From assembly GCA_036346375.1 (NCBI GenBank), contig CM070520.1:43233854-43297853 (forward strand): a DNA stretch of 64,000 bases. The letters run 5' to 3'. Shown one piece after another: positions 18,632 to 31,636 of the stretch. The stretch's first letter is position 1, and the number at the start of each line of letters is the position of its first letter. The notes under the pieces were generated by a model. The model was not told the DNA's origin, searched no databases, and worked only from the letters and a program-made list of their open reading frames with translations. The stretch comes from Guadua angustifolia. Taxonomy: Eukaryota; Streptophyta; Magnoliopsida; Poales; Poaceae. The translations under genes and the position numbers were made by a program.

Positions 18632-20801
18632 ATGGATAGGTATTCGACAAAACCTTGTGTTTTCGATGGTGTTGATTTTCAGTTTTGGAAAGCGAAGATG
18701 GAGGCGTACATTCAAGCTCAAGGCTTTGCAATTTGGGAGAAGGTGTACAAGCCATATCAAGTTCCTGAGAATGATCAAGTTAATGAAACCAATCAAGCAC
18801 AAGTTGAAGCAAACAATGAGCACGGAATTTGATCATCCAAGGATTGGGAAGAAGCGACTTTGACCGCGTGATCCATCTCAAGTCAGATATGAGGTATGGA
18901 AATCTCTTTGTGATTATCATGAAGGTTCTAACACCGTCAAAGAGGTTCGTCAAGATATATATAAGAAAGAATACATGCGATTTGAGATGAAACCCGTGAG
19001 TCGCTAGATGATTTCTTTGCACGCTTTAATAAAATTCTTAGCAATTTATGTCTTTGTTGGAGTTAGCTTTGATGATGCTGCTAATGCTAGACAATTGCTT
19101 GGTGCATTAGATATGTCAATTTGGGAGATGAAAGTTACATCCATTAGAGAATCAACTGTCATGAGTACACTTACTTTAGATATTCTCTTCTCTAAATTAA
19201 AAACTCATGAATTGGATGTTTTTGCTAGGAAGAATGATCATAAATCAATTGCATTACCCTCCCAATCTAGCATGTCTCAGAATAATGCTTCTTCAAATTT
19301 TGCTTTATCTTTCTTGTCTTCACTAACCGATGAACAGATTGAAGAATTTCCTGAAGAAGACTTGGCACTACTCTCTTCTCGTTTTAATAAAGCTTTGCAG
19401 AATGTGAGAATGAGGAAGAGAGTTGGTGGTGGTCCTCCAAGATGCTATGAGTGTGGTGATCTCAACCACATTCGTCCAAATTGTCCTAAACTTGCAGTAA
19501 AGCATCAAGGAGAAGAAGAAGTTCTCTCCAAGCAATAGAAAGAAGAGTTTCATCAATAGCAAAGTTGTCCACCGGGTTCTTTCCGCTCTTGAACAAGTTA
19601 ATTTGAGCGATGTGGATTCGGAGAGCAGCGAGGATTTATGCAACTCCAAGCAAGCATGATTTGACAGATTGTGTCTCATGGCTAGGAGTGATGTAAGCTT
19701 CACCGAGGACGATCATGACAAATGATGCAATGAGGTAGAACCTTCTTACGATGAATTAACTATTGCTGTTGTTCGCCTTGGAAAATTGCTTGACAAACGC
19801 GACAAGAAAATTAAGAAACATGATGTTCTTGTGGAATCTTTGAATGCTGAAATTGCTAGACTTAAATCTTTGATTCTGATGATGATGCTTGCAAATCATG
19901 TGACTTAATTTACAATGAGCTTACTTTGCTTAGGAAAGAACATGTTAGCTTGTTAGAGCAAATTAATGCTGAAAAGGAGAAGAATGAGAAACTTGTTAAA
20001 CATGCTAGTTGTTCTACTGTTGATTTGCATGATTCAACTCCATGTTCTAAATGCTCCACACTTGAATTGAAGTTGAATGATGCTAATGGTAGAGTTTCTC
20101 AAATGACAAATGATTTGCTCACACATGAGGTTCTTTCATGCTCAACTTGTCGCAAGCAGAAAGGAAAAGTGGACGTTCCATGTAATAACTGTTTAACTCT
20201 TTCTCGAAAGGTTGATTACTTGGAAAAATCTTTAGAACGGTTCACTTCAGGAAAGAAAACCTAAACATGATTTTGGATCAATCAAAAGTTAGTACTCATC
20301 ACAAAGGTTTAGGTTTTGATTCTTATGCTCATCGAAATCACATGCTCCCATCTGTTGTTAAGACACTTGAAAGTGGAAAATTTGAAATTGTCAATGAGCC
20401 TAAGAAAACTGTTTTCAAGTCTGTTTGGTGTGTTATCTTCTACTATGATGAATGCAAAAGCTACTTCTGTTTCTAATGCTAAACATCATGTTAAGTACAC
20501 TTGTACTCATTGTGATAGAGATGGACATTTAGTAGATTTTTGCTTTAGGCTAGCCAAACAGCAAAAGAAAGAAAAGGCTAAGGCTAGGTCTAATTTCAGG
20601 AAGGCACATTTCACTCCTCATTTTGTGCCTAGGGTGATGCAAACACCTTTTGTTGAAAGAAACATGAGAAAGGGCAAATCTGTTTTTGTGAACAAGAATA
20701 CTGTGTTGTGCCGACTGTCGTCGGTGTCTCAAGATCGGATTCCCAAATGTTTTATTTCTAACCCCAGTACCGAGGCCTCGACATCTTCTTGTGCTATGTA
20801 G
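18632..20801 (+). pseudogene. Copia-type gag, array copy 1 (frameshifted)
   Basis: Starts ATGGATAGGTATTC, same start as in copies 2 and 3. It encodes a long gag: UBN2/Retrotran_gag_2 region, CCHC knuckle CYECGDLNHIRPNC, coiled coil (DKRDKKIKKHDVLVESLNAE), Cys pairs SCSTC and PCNNC, and a second finger CTHCDRDGHLVDFC. This copy is split into frames 18632-18832, 19008-19538, 19926-20264 and 20316-20801 by small indels (for example CAGCAG replaced by CAATG near 18815, and CCTGG replaced by CCCG near 18993). Stop after SSCAM at 20801. The breaks fall at CAG/CTG/CCTGG sites and may not all be real. Confidence 0.9.
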
Positions 20802-22397
20802 GCTTTTCAGGATTGGGTTGAAGAACAGAAGCTTAGTGGATCTTGGTCTTTTGCAAGATGGGGTTAAGACTTGGATGGTTCTCACCCTTGAGATGGTTTT
20901 CAAGAAGCACGTGCAATAATTCTTCATCTTCTTTGTGAGCTATTTTTACACACTCATGTCTTTTACATTCATAGATATTTAATTGTGGCATGAGATGAGA
21001 CTTCTTGTTCATATGCTCATATGTATCCCCTGGCATGTTCAATAATGTTATATTTTATATCATGCCTTTCATGCTTTGAATTCACTTATCATGATTTATG
21101 CTTATGCTTAATTGAACATACCAAGATAACTCAAGCACATGTATATCATCATCTCCTCTCTGCTGATCTCATTGGTTATCCATTTGAGGGGGAGTTATTG
21201 GTTTTTTTTGTGAAAGTCTTTTTCGGTTGCTTTTGGGAGGTTTGTTCTTTCAGTCTTTTATTTTTAAAATAATTCCCTTCATGTGACAATTTTGTAGAAG
21301 GTTTTTAAGATGGTTGTTTTGAGGGGGAGTTCTTTGAAGTTTTTTTTTTTTTGGTAATATTTTGTAACATTCTTTTTATTTGTGTGGTTCTTAAATAAAA
21401 AAAAACAAAGAAAAGGAAAAACAATGACAGAGTATTGAGCATTATATTTCATACACATATGTCATTTGAAGCCATGTTTATGCTACAAGGTTTTTGCAAC
21501 TTTCTGTTTATACATATATGGTGTAGTTTATGTCATGACTTTTTAAATGGAATGACAACTTGAATTAAATCTTGTCATGGTTGAACTTTCTTGGCTATCT
21601 TAATCCTACTCAAAAAGTGCTAAATATGAAAGTTAAGTGCTAAAGCTAAAAGAGTGATTGTTGATAAATGCAAGAACAAGGTTATGTACTATCGCACTTC
21701 TTCTTTACGAGACTGCTTATCATTGCACTTTGATATGAACTTGGAAGAGGTTGTGTATGACCGAAACCATGAAACCTTAAGCTTGTGATTGCTTGGCATG
21801 GTTGAAAAGTAAGGCTGATGGTGCATGTAATTCCTTGCAATTGTTATTGTTGCAATCAAAGTAATGAATCAGTTTTTCAAAGCACAAATAAAGTGCACAA
21901 AAATTCAATGTTTTCAGGTTTTAAGATTGTTGAGAAAGGGAGATTATGCCATGCAAAAAATCGTTAATAGTACTTGATTTCTAGTTATGCTTACTCTACA
22001 TTGTTTATGTGTAGATTTGAGGGTGCAAGTACTATTGATAGCATGACTTGGTGATCAAGTTGTTACATCTGTGCATGATTCATAATGCTTAGTACATAAA
22101 AAAGGAAAACAACAACATAAAGGGGAGAAGTTTCTCTTTTGTTCTCTTTTGCATTCTTGATGAATCCATTGTCAAAGGGGAGAAATTTTGGAATCAAAAG
22201 GAGAAATTTTTGGTCACACATTGCACATTCACACACACATTTCTTCTTTCTCGTTAGGGAGTCTTTCTTTTTCATAGGGGAGATTTTTGTTCTTCTTTTG
22301 GTCACTTTACTTCTTTTAAAAATGGTGTTGTTATTGTAAGGTGAATGCCAATGTTCGTTTCAAATGGTGTTGCCAATGTTTTCATCAAGGGGGAGAT
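20802..22397 (+). other. Array copy 1, gag 3' region with multiple polypurine tracts
   Basis: 1.6 kb non-coding between gag and LTR2. Repeated G-rich purine tracts such as TTGAGGGGGAGTT, AAAGGGGAGAAG, CAAAGGGGAGAAA and the terminal CAAGGGGGAGAT (22386-22397) abut LTR2. Multiple polypurine tracts in this position are a reported feature of Sireviruses. No env-like or pol frame is found. Confidence 0.8.
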
Positions 22398-23991
22398 TGT
22401 GAAATCATGTGATGAAAAATTGGCTGATTGGTGAAATTGGCATTGCTAAGTGGTTTTTGGTTATAGCATGTGTGGTGCTTGTGCATGTGCTATGTTGATA
22501 TGTTTATTATGCCGGTGATAGCATAATGGTTTTGCTTGATGCAATACACTCGTGTGAGTGGTTGCATGGATTAACCTTGAGTCAAGTCGTGGACTTGTGT
22601 TCGGACTCGTTTTTGTTAATTCATGTGCAGGTGTTGCTCGAGGGCGAACGTGGTCGATGACGGGACCGGAACTAGGTTCATGGAGGAACTGAGGTTCGAG
22701 ACTAGGTTCGTGGAGGAATCAAGGTCTTGGTGGTCAAGGATGTCATGCGGGACGCTCGGGCTAGAGAACATGCACGTGAAGGTTGGTTAGTCACGTATGA
22801 ACAGCAGGGAGGGCTGATTATGCGTGCAAGATTCTTGTTTCGCCTTGTTAGGCTGTTGAGATAAATACTGAACTCTTTCCGTGATGGAAGTGGAGTTGTA
22901 TTAAAATCTCTGTATTTGTTTTTGGTCATGTTAGGCCGATTGAGATGAATATGAACTCTTTCCATGTTGGAAGTGGAGTTGTATTCAACCTCTCTGTTTT
23001 GCTCAGATAAATAGGTGGAGGTGTCCCTGTTTATGATTGAGCGCTTTGGGTTTTAGGGTTTGTACTCTTGTGTTGGAGTACTTTAGACAATGAAATAAAA
23101 ATCAATCTTCCGTAAAGTTTTACTTCATGTCCGGCGGTTGTTCATTGTGAGAGAAGACTCTGTTCTAAGATCGGTCCGCGAGTTGAAGCTTCCTTGAAAG
23201 TTAGGTCCGTCATAGTTGGCGTTTCAGAGAAAGTTCGGTCCGCGTAGTGGGCGTTTCATCTGGAGTTTGGTCCGTCACAGCTTTTGCAATCAATTTCCGT
23301 CATCATCTGTTTCAGTCATCTTGCGAAGGTAATATCTTTTGATTCGTAGATCCAATCGAGTTGATTTTTGTTGGGTTAGATTCATAATTGAATCTAGTTT
23401 CTACAGTTAAAATTTCATGTTAATCTAACGGTTGGATCTCTGGTAATCTTGTTTTTAAGTTTGGTCCGTCACTGGTCTCATTTGGTCCGTGGATATTAGA
23501 TCGGGATTTGTTTCAGCTGTTTTATGAGGGATATAACTTTAGATCTATAAGTCCGATTGAGTTGATTCTTTTGGGTTAGCTTCGGAATGAAGTCTAGTTT
23601 CTACAGTTAAAATTTCACATCAATCCAACGGTTAGATCGTCGGGAATTTCATTTTTAGTGATTGCGTGTCATGCTGTAAAAGTTAGGTCCGGCATACACG
23701 TTCTGTAGAAAAAGTTAGGTCCGGCATACACATACCTTAGCAAAAAGTTAGGTCCGCATACACATACCTTAGCAAAAAGTTAGGTCCGCATACATAGGCT
23801 TTAGCAAAAGTTAGGTCCGCGCTCACATAAGTTTTGGTCTGTGTTTTAAGGTTTTGTTGAGTGCATTACAAATCTAATCAAGTATTTTGAGTTTGTTTCG
23901 TGTGAATTTTAAAAGATCAAATTTGGAATTTGGCTTCACAAGAACCATTCACCCCCTCTCGATTGCTAGATTAGTATCTTTCGATCCTACA
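22398..23991 (+). repeat. LTR2 of the array (1594 bp)
   Basis: Same ends as LTR1. Shares GCAGGTGTTGC, GGGCGAACG, GGAACTGAGG, GGCTGTTGAG and GCGAGTTGAAGC with LTR3. The TATA region reads CAGATAAATAGG (about 23006), lacking the TA present in LTR1. Confidence 0.95.
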
Positions 23992-24049
23992 AGTGGTATC
24001 GAGCAAGGTTTTTCTAATTAATCTTAACCGGTGATTAGAAACCGTAGCG

Positions 24050-26217
24050 ATGGATAGGTATTCGACAAAACCTTGTGTTTTCGATGGTGTTGATTTTCAG
24101 TTTTGGAAAGCGAAGATGGAGGCGTACATTCAAGCTCAAGGCTTTGCAATTTGGGAGAAGGTGTACAAGCCATATCAAGTTCCTGAGAATGATCAAGTTA
24201 ATGAAACCAATCAAGCACAGGTTGAAGCAAACAGCAGAGCACGGAATTTGATCATCCAAGGATTGGGAAGAAGCGACTTCGACCGCGTGATCCATCTCAA
24301 GTCAGCATATGAGGTATGGAAATCTCTTTGTGATTATCATGAAGGTTCTAACACTGTCAAAGAGGTTCGTCAAGATATATATAAGAAAGAATACATGCGA
24401 TTTGAGATGAAACCTGGTGAGTCGCTAGATGATTTCTTTGCACGCTTTAATAAAATTCTTAGCAATTTGCGTGCTGTTGGAGTTAGCTTTGATGATGCTG
24501 CTAATGCTAGACAATTGCTTGGTGCATTAGATATGTCAATTTGGGAGATGAAAGTTACATCCATTAGAGAATCAACTGTCATGAGTACACTTACTTTAGA
24601 TATTCTCTTCTCTAAATTAAAAACTCATGAATTGGATGTTTTTGCTAGGAAGAATGATCATAAATCAATTGCATTACCCTCCCAATCTAGCATGTCTCAG
24701 AATAATGCTTCTTCAAATTTTGCTTTATCTTTCTTGTCTTCACTAACCGATGAACAGATTGAAGAATTTCCTGAAGAAGACTTGGCACTACTCTCTTCTC
24801 GTTTTAATAAAGCTTTGCAGAATGTGAGAATGAGGAAGAGAGTTGGTGGTGGTCCTCCAAGATGCTATGAGTGTGGTGATCTCAACCACATTCGTCCAAA
24901 TTGTCCTAAACTTGCAGGTAAAGCATCAAGGGAGAAGAAGAAGTTCTCTCCAAGCAATAGAAAGAAGAGTTTCATCAATAGCAAAGTTGTCCACCGGGTT
25001 CTTTCCGCTCTTGAACAAGTTAATTTGAGCGATGTGGATTCGGAGAGCAATGAGGACGATGCAACTCCAAGCAAGCATGATTTGACAGATTGTGTCTCAT
25101 GGCTAGGAGTGATGTAAGCTTCACCGAGGACGATCATGACAATGATCGCAATGAGGTAGAACCTTCTTACGATGAATTAACTATTGCTTTGTTCGTCTTG
25201 GAAAATTGCTTGACAAACGCGACAAGAAAATTAAGAAACATGATGTTCTTGTGGAATCTTTGAATGCTGAAATTGCTAGACTTAAATCTTTGATTCTCGA
25301 TGATGATGCTTGCAAATCATGTGACTTAATTTACAATGAGCTTACTTTGCTTAGGAAAGAACATGTTAGCTTGTTAGAGCAAATTAATGCTGAAAAGGAG
25401 AAGAATGAGAAACTTGTTAAACATGCTAGTTGTTCTATCGTTGATTTGCATGATTCAACTCCATGTTCTAAATGCTCCACACTTGAATTGAAGTTGAATG
25501 ATGCTAATGGTAGAGTTTCTCAAATGACAAATGATTTGCTCACACATGAGGTTCTTTCATGCTCAACTTGTCGCATAGCGTAAAGGAAAAGTGGACGCTC
25601 CATGTAATAACTGTTTAACTCTTTCTCGAAAGGTTGATTACTTGGAAAAATCTTTAGAACGGTTCACTTCAGAAAGAAAAACCTAAACATGATTTTGGAT
25701 CAATCAAAAGTTAGTACTCATCACAAAGGTTTAGGTTTTGATTCTTATGCTCATCGAAATCACATGCTCCCACTCGTTGTTAAGACACTTGAAAGTGGAA
25801 AATTTGAAATTGTCAATGAGCCTAAGAAAACTGTTTTCAAGTCTCTTTGGTGTGTTATCTTCTACTATGATGAATGCAAAAGCTACTGCTTTCTAATGCT
25901 AAACATCATGTTAAGTACACTTGTACTCATTGTGATAGAGATGGACATTTAGTAGATTTTTGCTTTAGGCTAGCCAAACAAAGAAAAGAAAGAAAAGGCT
26001 AAGGCTAGGTCTAATTTCAGAAGGCACATTTCACTCCTCATTTTGTGCCTAGGGTGATGCAAACACCTTTTGTTGAAAGAAACATGAGAAAGGGCAAATG
26101 TTTTTGTGAACAAGAATACTGTGTTGTGCCGACTGTCAGGTGTCTCAAGATCGGATTCCCAAATGTTTTATTTCTAACCCCAAGATCGAGGCCTCGACAT
26201 CTTCTTGTGCTATGTAG
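24050..26217 (+). pseudogene. Copia-type gag, array copy 2 (best 5' half)
   Basis: 24050-25117 is open for 355 codons and covers the complete N-terminal gag region and the CCHC knuckle (CYECGDLNHIRPNC at about residues 283-296) followed by a Lys/Ser-rich tail. The frame breaks near 25100. Later parts continue in 25206-25583 (coiled coil and Cys pairs) and fragments to about 26217. The protein would coat genomic RNA in virus-like particles; with no pol in the element these functions must come from another element. Comparison with copy 3, whose 3' half is open, shows the two intact halves are complementary, so an intact parent was probably present not long ago. Confidence 0.92.
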
Positions 26218-27814
26218 GCTTTTCAGGATTGGGTTGAAGAACAGAAGCTTAGTGGATCTTGGTCTTTTGCAAGATGGGGTTAAGACTTGGATGGTTCTCA
26301 CCCTTGAGATGGTTTTCAAGAAGCACGTGCAATAATTCTTCATCTTCTTTGTGAGCTATTTTTACACACTCATGTCTTTTACATTCATAGATATTTAATT
26401 GTGGCATGAGATGAGACTTCTTGTTCATATGCTCATATGTATCCCCTGGCATGTTCAATAATGTTATATTTTATATCATGCCTTTCATGCTTTGAATTCA
26501 CTTATCATGATTTATGCTTATGCTTAATTGAACATACCAAGATAACTCAAGCACATGTATATCATCATCTCCTCTCTTTGATCTCATTGGTTATCCATTT
26601 GAGGGGAGTTATTGGTTTTTTGTGAAAGTCTTTTTCTGGTTGCTTTTGGGAGGTTTGTTCTTTCAGTCTTTTATTTTTAAAATAATTCCTTCATGTGACA
26701 ATTTTGTAGAAGGTTTTTAAGATGGTTGTTTTGAGGGGGAGTTCTTTGAAGTTTTTTTTTTTTTGGTAATATTTTGTAACATTCTTTTTATTTGTGTGGT
26801 TCTTAAATAAAAAAAAACAAAGAAAAGGAAAAACAATGACAGAGTATTGAGCATTATATTTCATACACATATGTCATTTGAAGCCATGTTTATGCTACAA
26901 GGTTTTTGCAACTTCTCGCTTATACATATATGGTGTAGTTTATGTCATGACTTTTTAAATGGAATGACAACTTGAATTAAATCTTGTCATGGTTGAACTT
27001 TCTTGGCTATCTTAATCCTACTCAAAAAGTGCTAAATATGAAAGTTAAGTGCTAAAGCTAAAAGAGTGATTGTTGATAAATGCAAGAACAAGGTTATGTA
27101 CTATCGCACTTCTTCTTTACGAGACTGCTTATCATTGCACTTTGATATGAACTTGGAAGAGGTTGTGTATGACCGAAACCATGAAACCTTAAGCTTGTGA
27201 TTGCTTGGCATGGTTGAAAAGTAAGGCTGATGGTGCATGTAATTCCTTGCAATTGTTATTGTTGCAATCAAAGTAATGAATCAGTTTTTCAAAGCACAAA
27301 TAAAGTGCACAAAAATTCAATGTTTTCAGGTTTTAAGATTGTTGAGAAAGGGAGATTATGCCATGCAAAAAATCGTTAATAGTACTTGATTTCTAGTTAT
27401 GCTTACTCTACATTGTTTATGTGTAGATTTGAGGGTGCAAGTACTATTGATAGCATGACTTGGTGATCAAGTTGTTACATCTGTGCATGATTCATAATGC
27501 TTAGTACATAAAAAAAGGAAAACAACAACATAAAGGGGGAGAAGTTTCTCTTTTGTTCTCTTTTTGCATTCTTGATGAATCCATTGTCAAAGGGGGAGAA
27601 ATTTTGGAATCAAAAGGAGAAATTTTTGGTCACACATTGCACATTCACACACACATTTCTTCTTTCTGTTAGGGGGAGTCTTTCTTTTTCATAGGGGGAG
27701 ATTTTTGTTCTTCTTTTGGTCACTTTACTTCTTTTAAAAATGGTGTTGTTATTGTAAGGTGAATGCCAATGTTCGCTTCAATGGTGTTGCCAATGTTTTC
27801 ATCAAGGGGGAGAT
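26218..27814 (+). other. Array copy 2, gag 3' region with multiple polypurine tracts
   Basis: Purine tracts at about 26733 (GAGGGGGAG), 27534, 27591, 27671, 27693 and the terminal one at 27804-27814 before LTR3. Otherwise AT-rich and non-coding, nearly identical to copies 1 and 3. Confidence 0.82.
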
Positions 27815-29407
27815 TGTGAAATCATGTGATGAAAAATTGGCTGATTGGTGAAATTGGCATTGCTAAGTGGTTTTTGGTTATAGCATGTGTGGTGCTTGTG
27901 CATGTGCTATGTTGATATGTTTATTATGCTGGTGATAGCATAATGGTTTTGCTTGATGCAATGCACTCGTGTGAGTGGTTGCATGGATTAACCTTGAGTC
28001 AAGTCGTGGACTTGTGTTCGGACTCGTTTTTGTTAATTCATGTGCAGGTGTTGCTCGAGGGCGAACGTGGTCGATGACGGGACCGGAACTAGGTTCATGG
28101 AGGAACTGAGGTTCGAGACTAGGTTCGTGGAGGAATCAAGGTCTTGGTGGTCAAGGATGTCATGCGGGACGCTCGGCTAGAGAACATGCACGTGAAGGTC
28201 TGGTTAGTCACGTATGAACAGCAGGAGGGCTGATTATGCGTGCAAGATTCTTGTTTCGCCTTGTTAGGCTGTTGAGATAAATACTGAACTCTTTCCGTGA
28301 TGGAAGTGGAGTTGTATTAAAATCTCTGATTTGTTTTTGGTCATGTTAGGCCGATTGAGATGAATATGAACTCTTTCCATGTTGGAAGTGGAGTTGTATT
28401 CAACCTCTCTGTTCTTGCTCAGATAAATAGGTGGAGGTGTCCCCGCTTATGATTGAGCGTTTTGGGTTTTAGGGTTTGTACTCTTGTGTTGGAGTACTTT
28501 AGACAATGAAATAAAAATCAATCTTCCGTAAAGTTTTACTTCATGTCCGGCGGTTGTTCATTGTGAGAGAAGACTCTGTTCTAAGATCGGTCCGGCGAGT
28601 TGAAGCTTCCTTGAAAGTTAGGTCCGTCATAGTTGGCGCTTTCAGAGAAAGTTCGGTCCGGCGTAGTGGGCGTTTCATCTGGAGTTTGGTCCGTCACAGC
28701 TTTTGCAATCAATTTCCGTCATCATCTGTTTCAGTCATCTTGCGAAGGTAATATCTTTTGATTCGTAGATCCAATCGAGTTGATTTTTGTTGGGTTAGAT
28801 TCATAATTGAATCTAGTTTCTACAGTTAAAATTTCATGTTAATCTAACGGTTGGATCTCTGGTAATCTTGTTTTTAAGTTTGGTCCGTCACTGGTCTCAT
28901 TTGGTCCGTGGATATTAGATCGGGATTTGTTTCAGCTGTTTTGCGAGGGATATAACTTTAGATCTATAAGTCCGATTGAGTTGATTCTTTTTGGGTTAGC
29001 TTCGGAATGAAGTCTAGTTTCTACAGTTAAAATTTCACATCAATCCAACGGTTAGATCGTCGGGAATTTCATTTTTAGTGATTGCGTGTCATGCTGTAAA
29101 AGTTAGGTCCGGCATACACGTTCTGTAGAAAAAGTTAGGTCCGGCATACACATACCTTAGCAAAAGTTAGGTCCGCATACACATACCTTAGCAAAAAGTT
29201 AGGTCCGCATACATAGGCTTTAGCAAAAGTTAGGTCCGCGCTCACATAAGTTTTGGTCTGTGTTTTAAGGTTTTGTTGAGTGCATTACAAATCTAATCAA
29301 GTATTTTGAGTTTGTTTCGTGTGAATTTTAAAAGATCAAATTTGGAATTTGGCTTCAAGAACCATTCACCCCCTCTGATTGCTAGATTAGTATCTTTCGA
29401 TCCTACA
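27815..29407 (+). repeat. LTR3 of the array (1593 bp)
   Basis: Same ends. Pairs with LTR2 at about six diagnostic sites, but shares GCAATGCACTCG with LTR4 against GCAATACACTCG in LTR1 and LTR2. Confidence 0.95.
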
Positions 29408-29464
29408 AGTGGTATCGAGCAAGGTTTTTCTAATTAATCTTAACCGTGATTAGAAACCGTAGCG

Positions 29465-31636
29465 ATGGATAGGTATTCGACAAAACCTTGTGTTTTCGAT
29501 GGTGTTGATTTTCAGTTTTGGAAAGCGAAGATGGAGGCGTATATTCAAGCTCAAGGCTTTGCAATTTGGGAGAAGGTGTACAAGCCATATCAAGTTCCTG
29601 AGAATGATCAAGTTAATGAAACCAATCAAGCACAAGTTGAAGCAAACAGCAGAGCACGGAATTTGATCATCCAAGGATTGGGAAGAAGCGACTTTCGATC
29701 GCGTGATCCATCTCAAGTCAGCATATGAGGTATGGAAATCTCTTTGTGATTATCATGAAGGTTCTAACACTTGTCAAAGAGGTTCGTCAAGATATATATA
29801 AGAAAGAATACATGCGATTTGAGATGAAACCCGTGAGTCGCTAGATGATTTCTTTGCACGCTTTAATAAAATTCTTAGCAATTTGCGTCTTGTTGGAGTT
29901 AGCTTTGATGATGCTGCTAATGCTAGACAATTGCTTGGTGCATTAGATATGTCAATTTGGGAGATGAAAGTTACATCCATTAGAGAATCAACTGTCATGA
30001 GTACACTTACTTTAGATATTCTCTTCTCTAAATTAAAAACTCATGAATTGGATGTTTTTGCTAGGAAGAATGATCATAAATCAATTGCATTACCCTCCCA
30101 ATCTAGCATGTCTCGTATAATGCTTCTTCAAATTTTGCTTTATCTTTCTTGTCTTCACTAACCGATGAACAGATTGAAGAATTTCTGAAGAAGACTTGGC
30201 ACTACTCTCTTCTCGCTTTTAATAAAGCTTTGCGAATGTGAGAATGAGGAAGAGAGTTGGTGGTGGTCCTCCAAGATGCTATGAGTGTGGTGATCTCAAC
30301 CACATTCGGCCCAAATTGTCCTAAACTTGCGTGTAAAGCATCAAGGAGAAGAAGAAGTTCTCTCAAGCAATAGAAAGAAGAGTTTCATCAATAGCAAAGT
30401 TGTCCACGGGTTCTTTCCGCTCTTGAACAAGTTAATTTGAGCGATGTGGATTCGGAGAGCAGCGAGGACGATGCAACTCCAAGCAAGCATGATTTGACAG
30501 GATTGTGTCTCATGGCTAGGAGTGATGTAAGCTTCACCGAGGACGATCATGACAGCGACTGCAATGAGGTAGAACCTTCTTACGATGAATTAACTATTGC
30601 TGTTGTTCGTCTTGGAAAATTGCTTGACAAACGCGACAAGAAAATTAAGAAACATGATGTTCTTGTGGAATCTTTGAATGCTGAAATTGCTAGACTTAAA
30701 TCTTTGATTCCTGATGATGATGCTTGCAAATCATGTGACTTAATTTACAATGAGCTTACTTTGCTTAGGAAAGAACATGTTAGCTTGTTAGAGCAAATTA
30801 ATGCTGAAAAGGAGAAGAATGAGAAACTTGTTAAACATGCTAGTTGTTCTACTGTTGATTTGCATGATTCAACTCCATGTTCTAAATGCTCCACACTTGA
30901 ATTGAAGTTGAATGATGCTAATGGTAGAGTTTCTCAAATGACAAATGATTTGCTCACACATGAGGTTCTTTCATGCTCAACTTGTCGCAAGCAGAAAGGA
31001 AAAGTGGACGTTCCATGTAATAACTGTTTAACTCTTTCTCGAAAGGTTGATTACTTGGAAAAATCTTTAGAACGGTTCACTTCAGGAAAGAAAAACCTAA
31101 ACATGATTTTGGATCAATCAAAAGTTAGTACTCATCACAAAGGTTTAGGTTTTGATTCTTATGCTCATCAGAAATCACATGCTCCCACTGTTGTTAAGAC
31201 ACTTGAAAGTGGAAAATTTGAAATTGTCAATGAGCCTAAGAAAACTGTTTTCAAGTCTGCTGGTGTGTTATCTTCTACTATGATGAATGCAAAAGCTACT
31301 TCTGTTTCTAATGCTAAACATCATGTTAAGTACACTTGTACTCATTGTGATAGAGATGGACATTTAGTAGATTTTTGCTTTAGGCTAGCCAAACAGCAAA
31401 AGAAAGAAAAGGCTAAGGCTAGGTCTAATTTCAGGAAGGCACATTTCACTCCTCATTTTGTGCCTAGGGTGATGCAAACACCTTTTGTTGAAAGAAACAT
31501 GAGAAAGGGCAAATCTGTTTTTGTGAACAAGAATACTCGTGTTGTGCCGACTCGTCGTGTGTCTCAGTACTGGATTCCCAAATGTTTTATTTCTAACCCC
31601 AGTACCGAGGCCTCGACATCTTCTTGTGCTATGTAG
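29465..31636 (+). pseudogene. Copia-type gag, array copy 3 (best 3' half)
   Basis: Same start as copies 1 and 2. The 5' half is broken (29465-29728, 29883-30161 and smaller pieces) but 30437-31636 is open for 399 codons, from the acidic DSESSEDDATPSKHD segment through the coiled coil, Cys pairs, second finger CTHCDRDGHLVDFC and Lys-rich KKEKAKAR tail to the stop after SSCAM. It gives the reference for the gag C-terminal half. Total gag length by comparison is about 730 residues, long for copia and in line with Sirevirus-type gag. Confidence 0.92.
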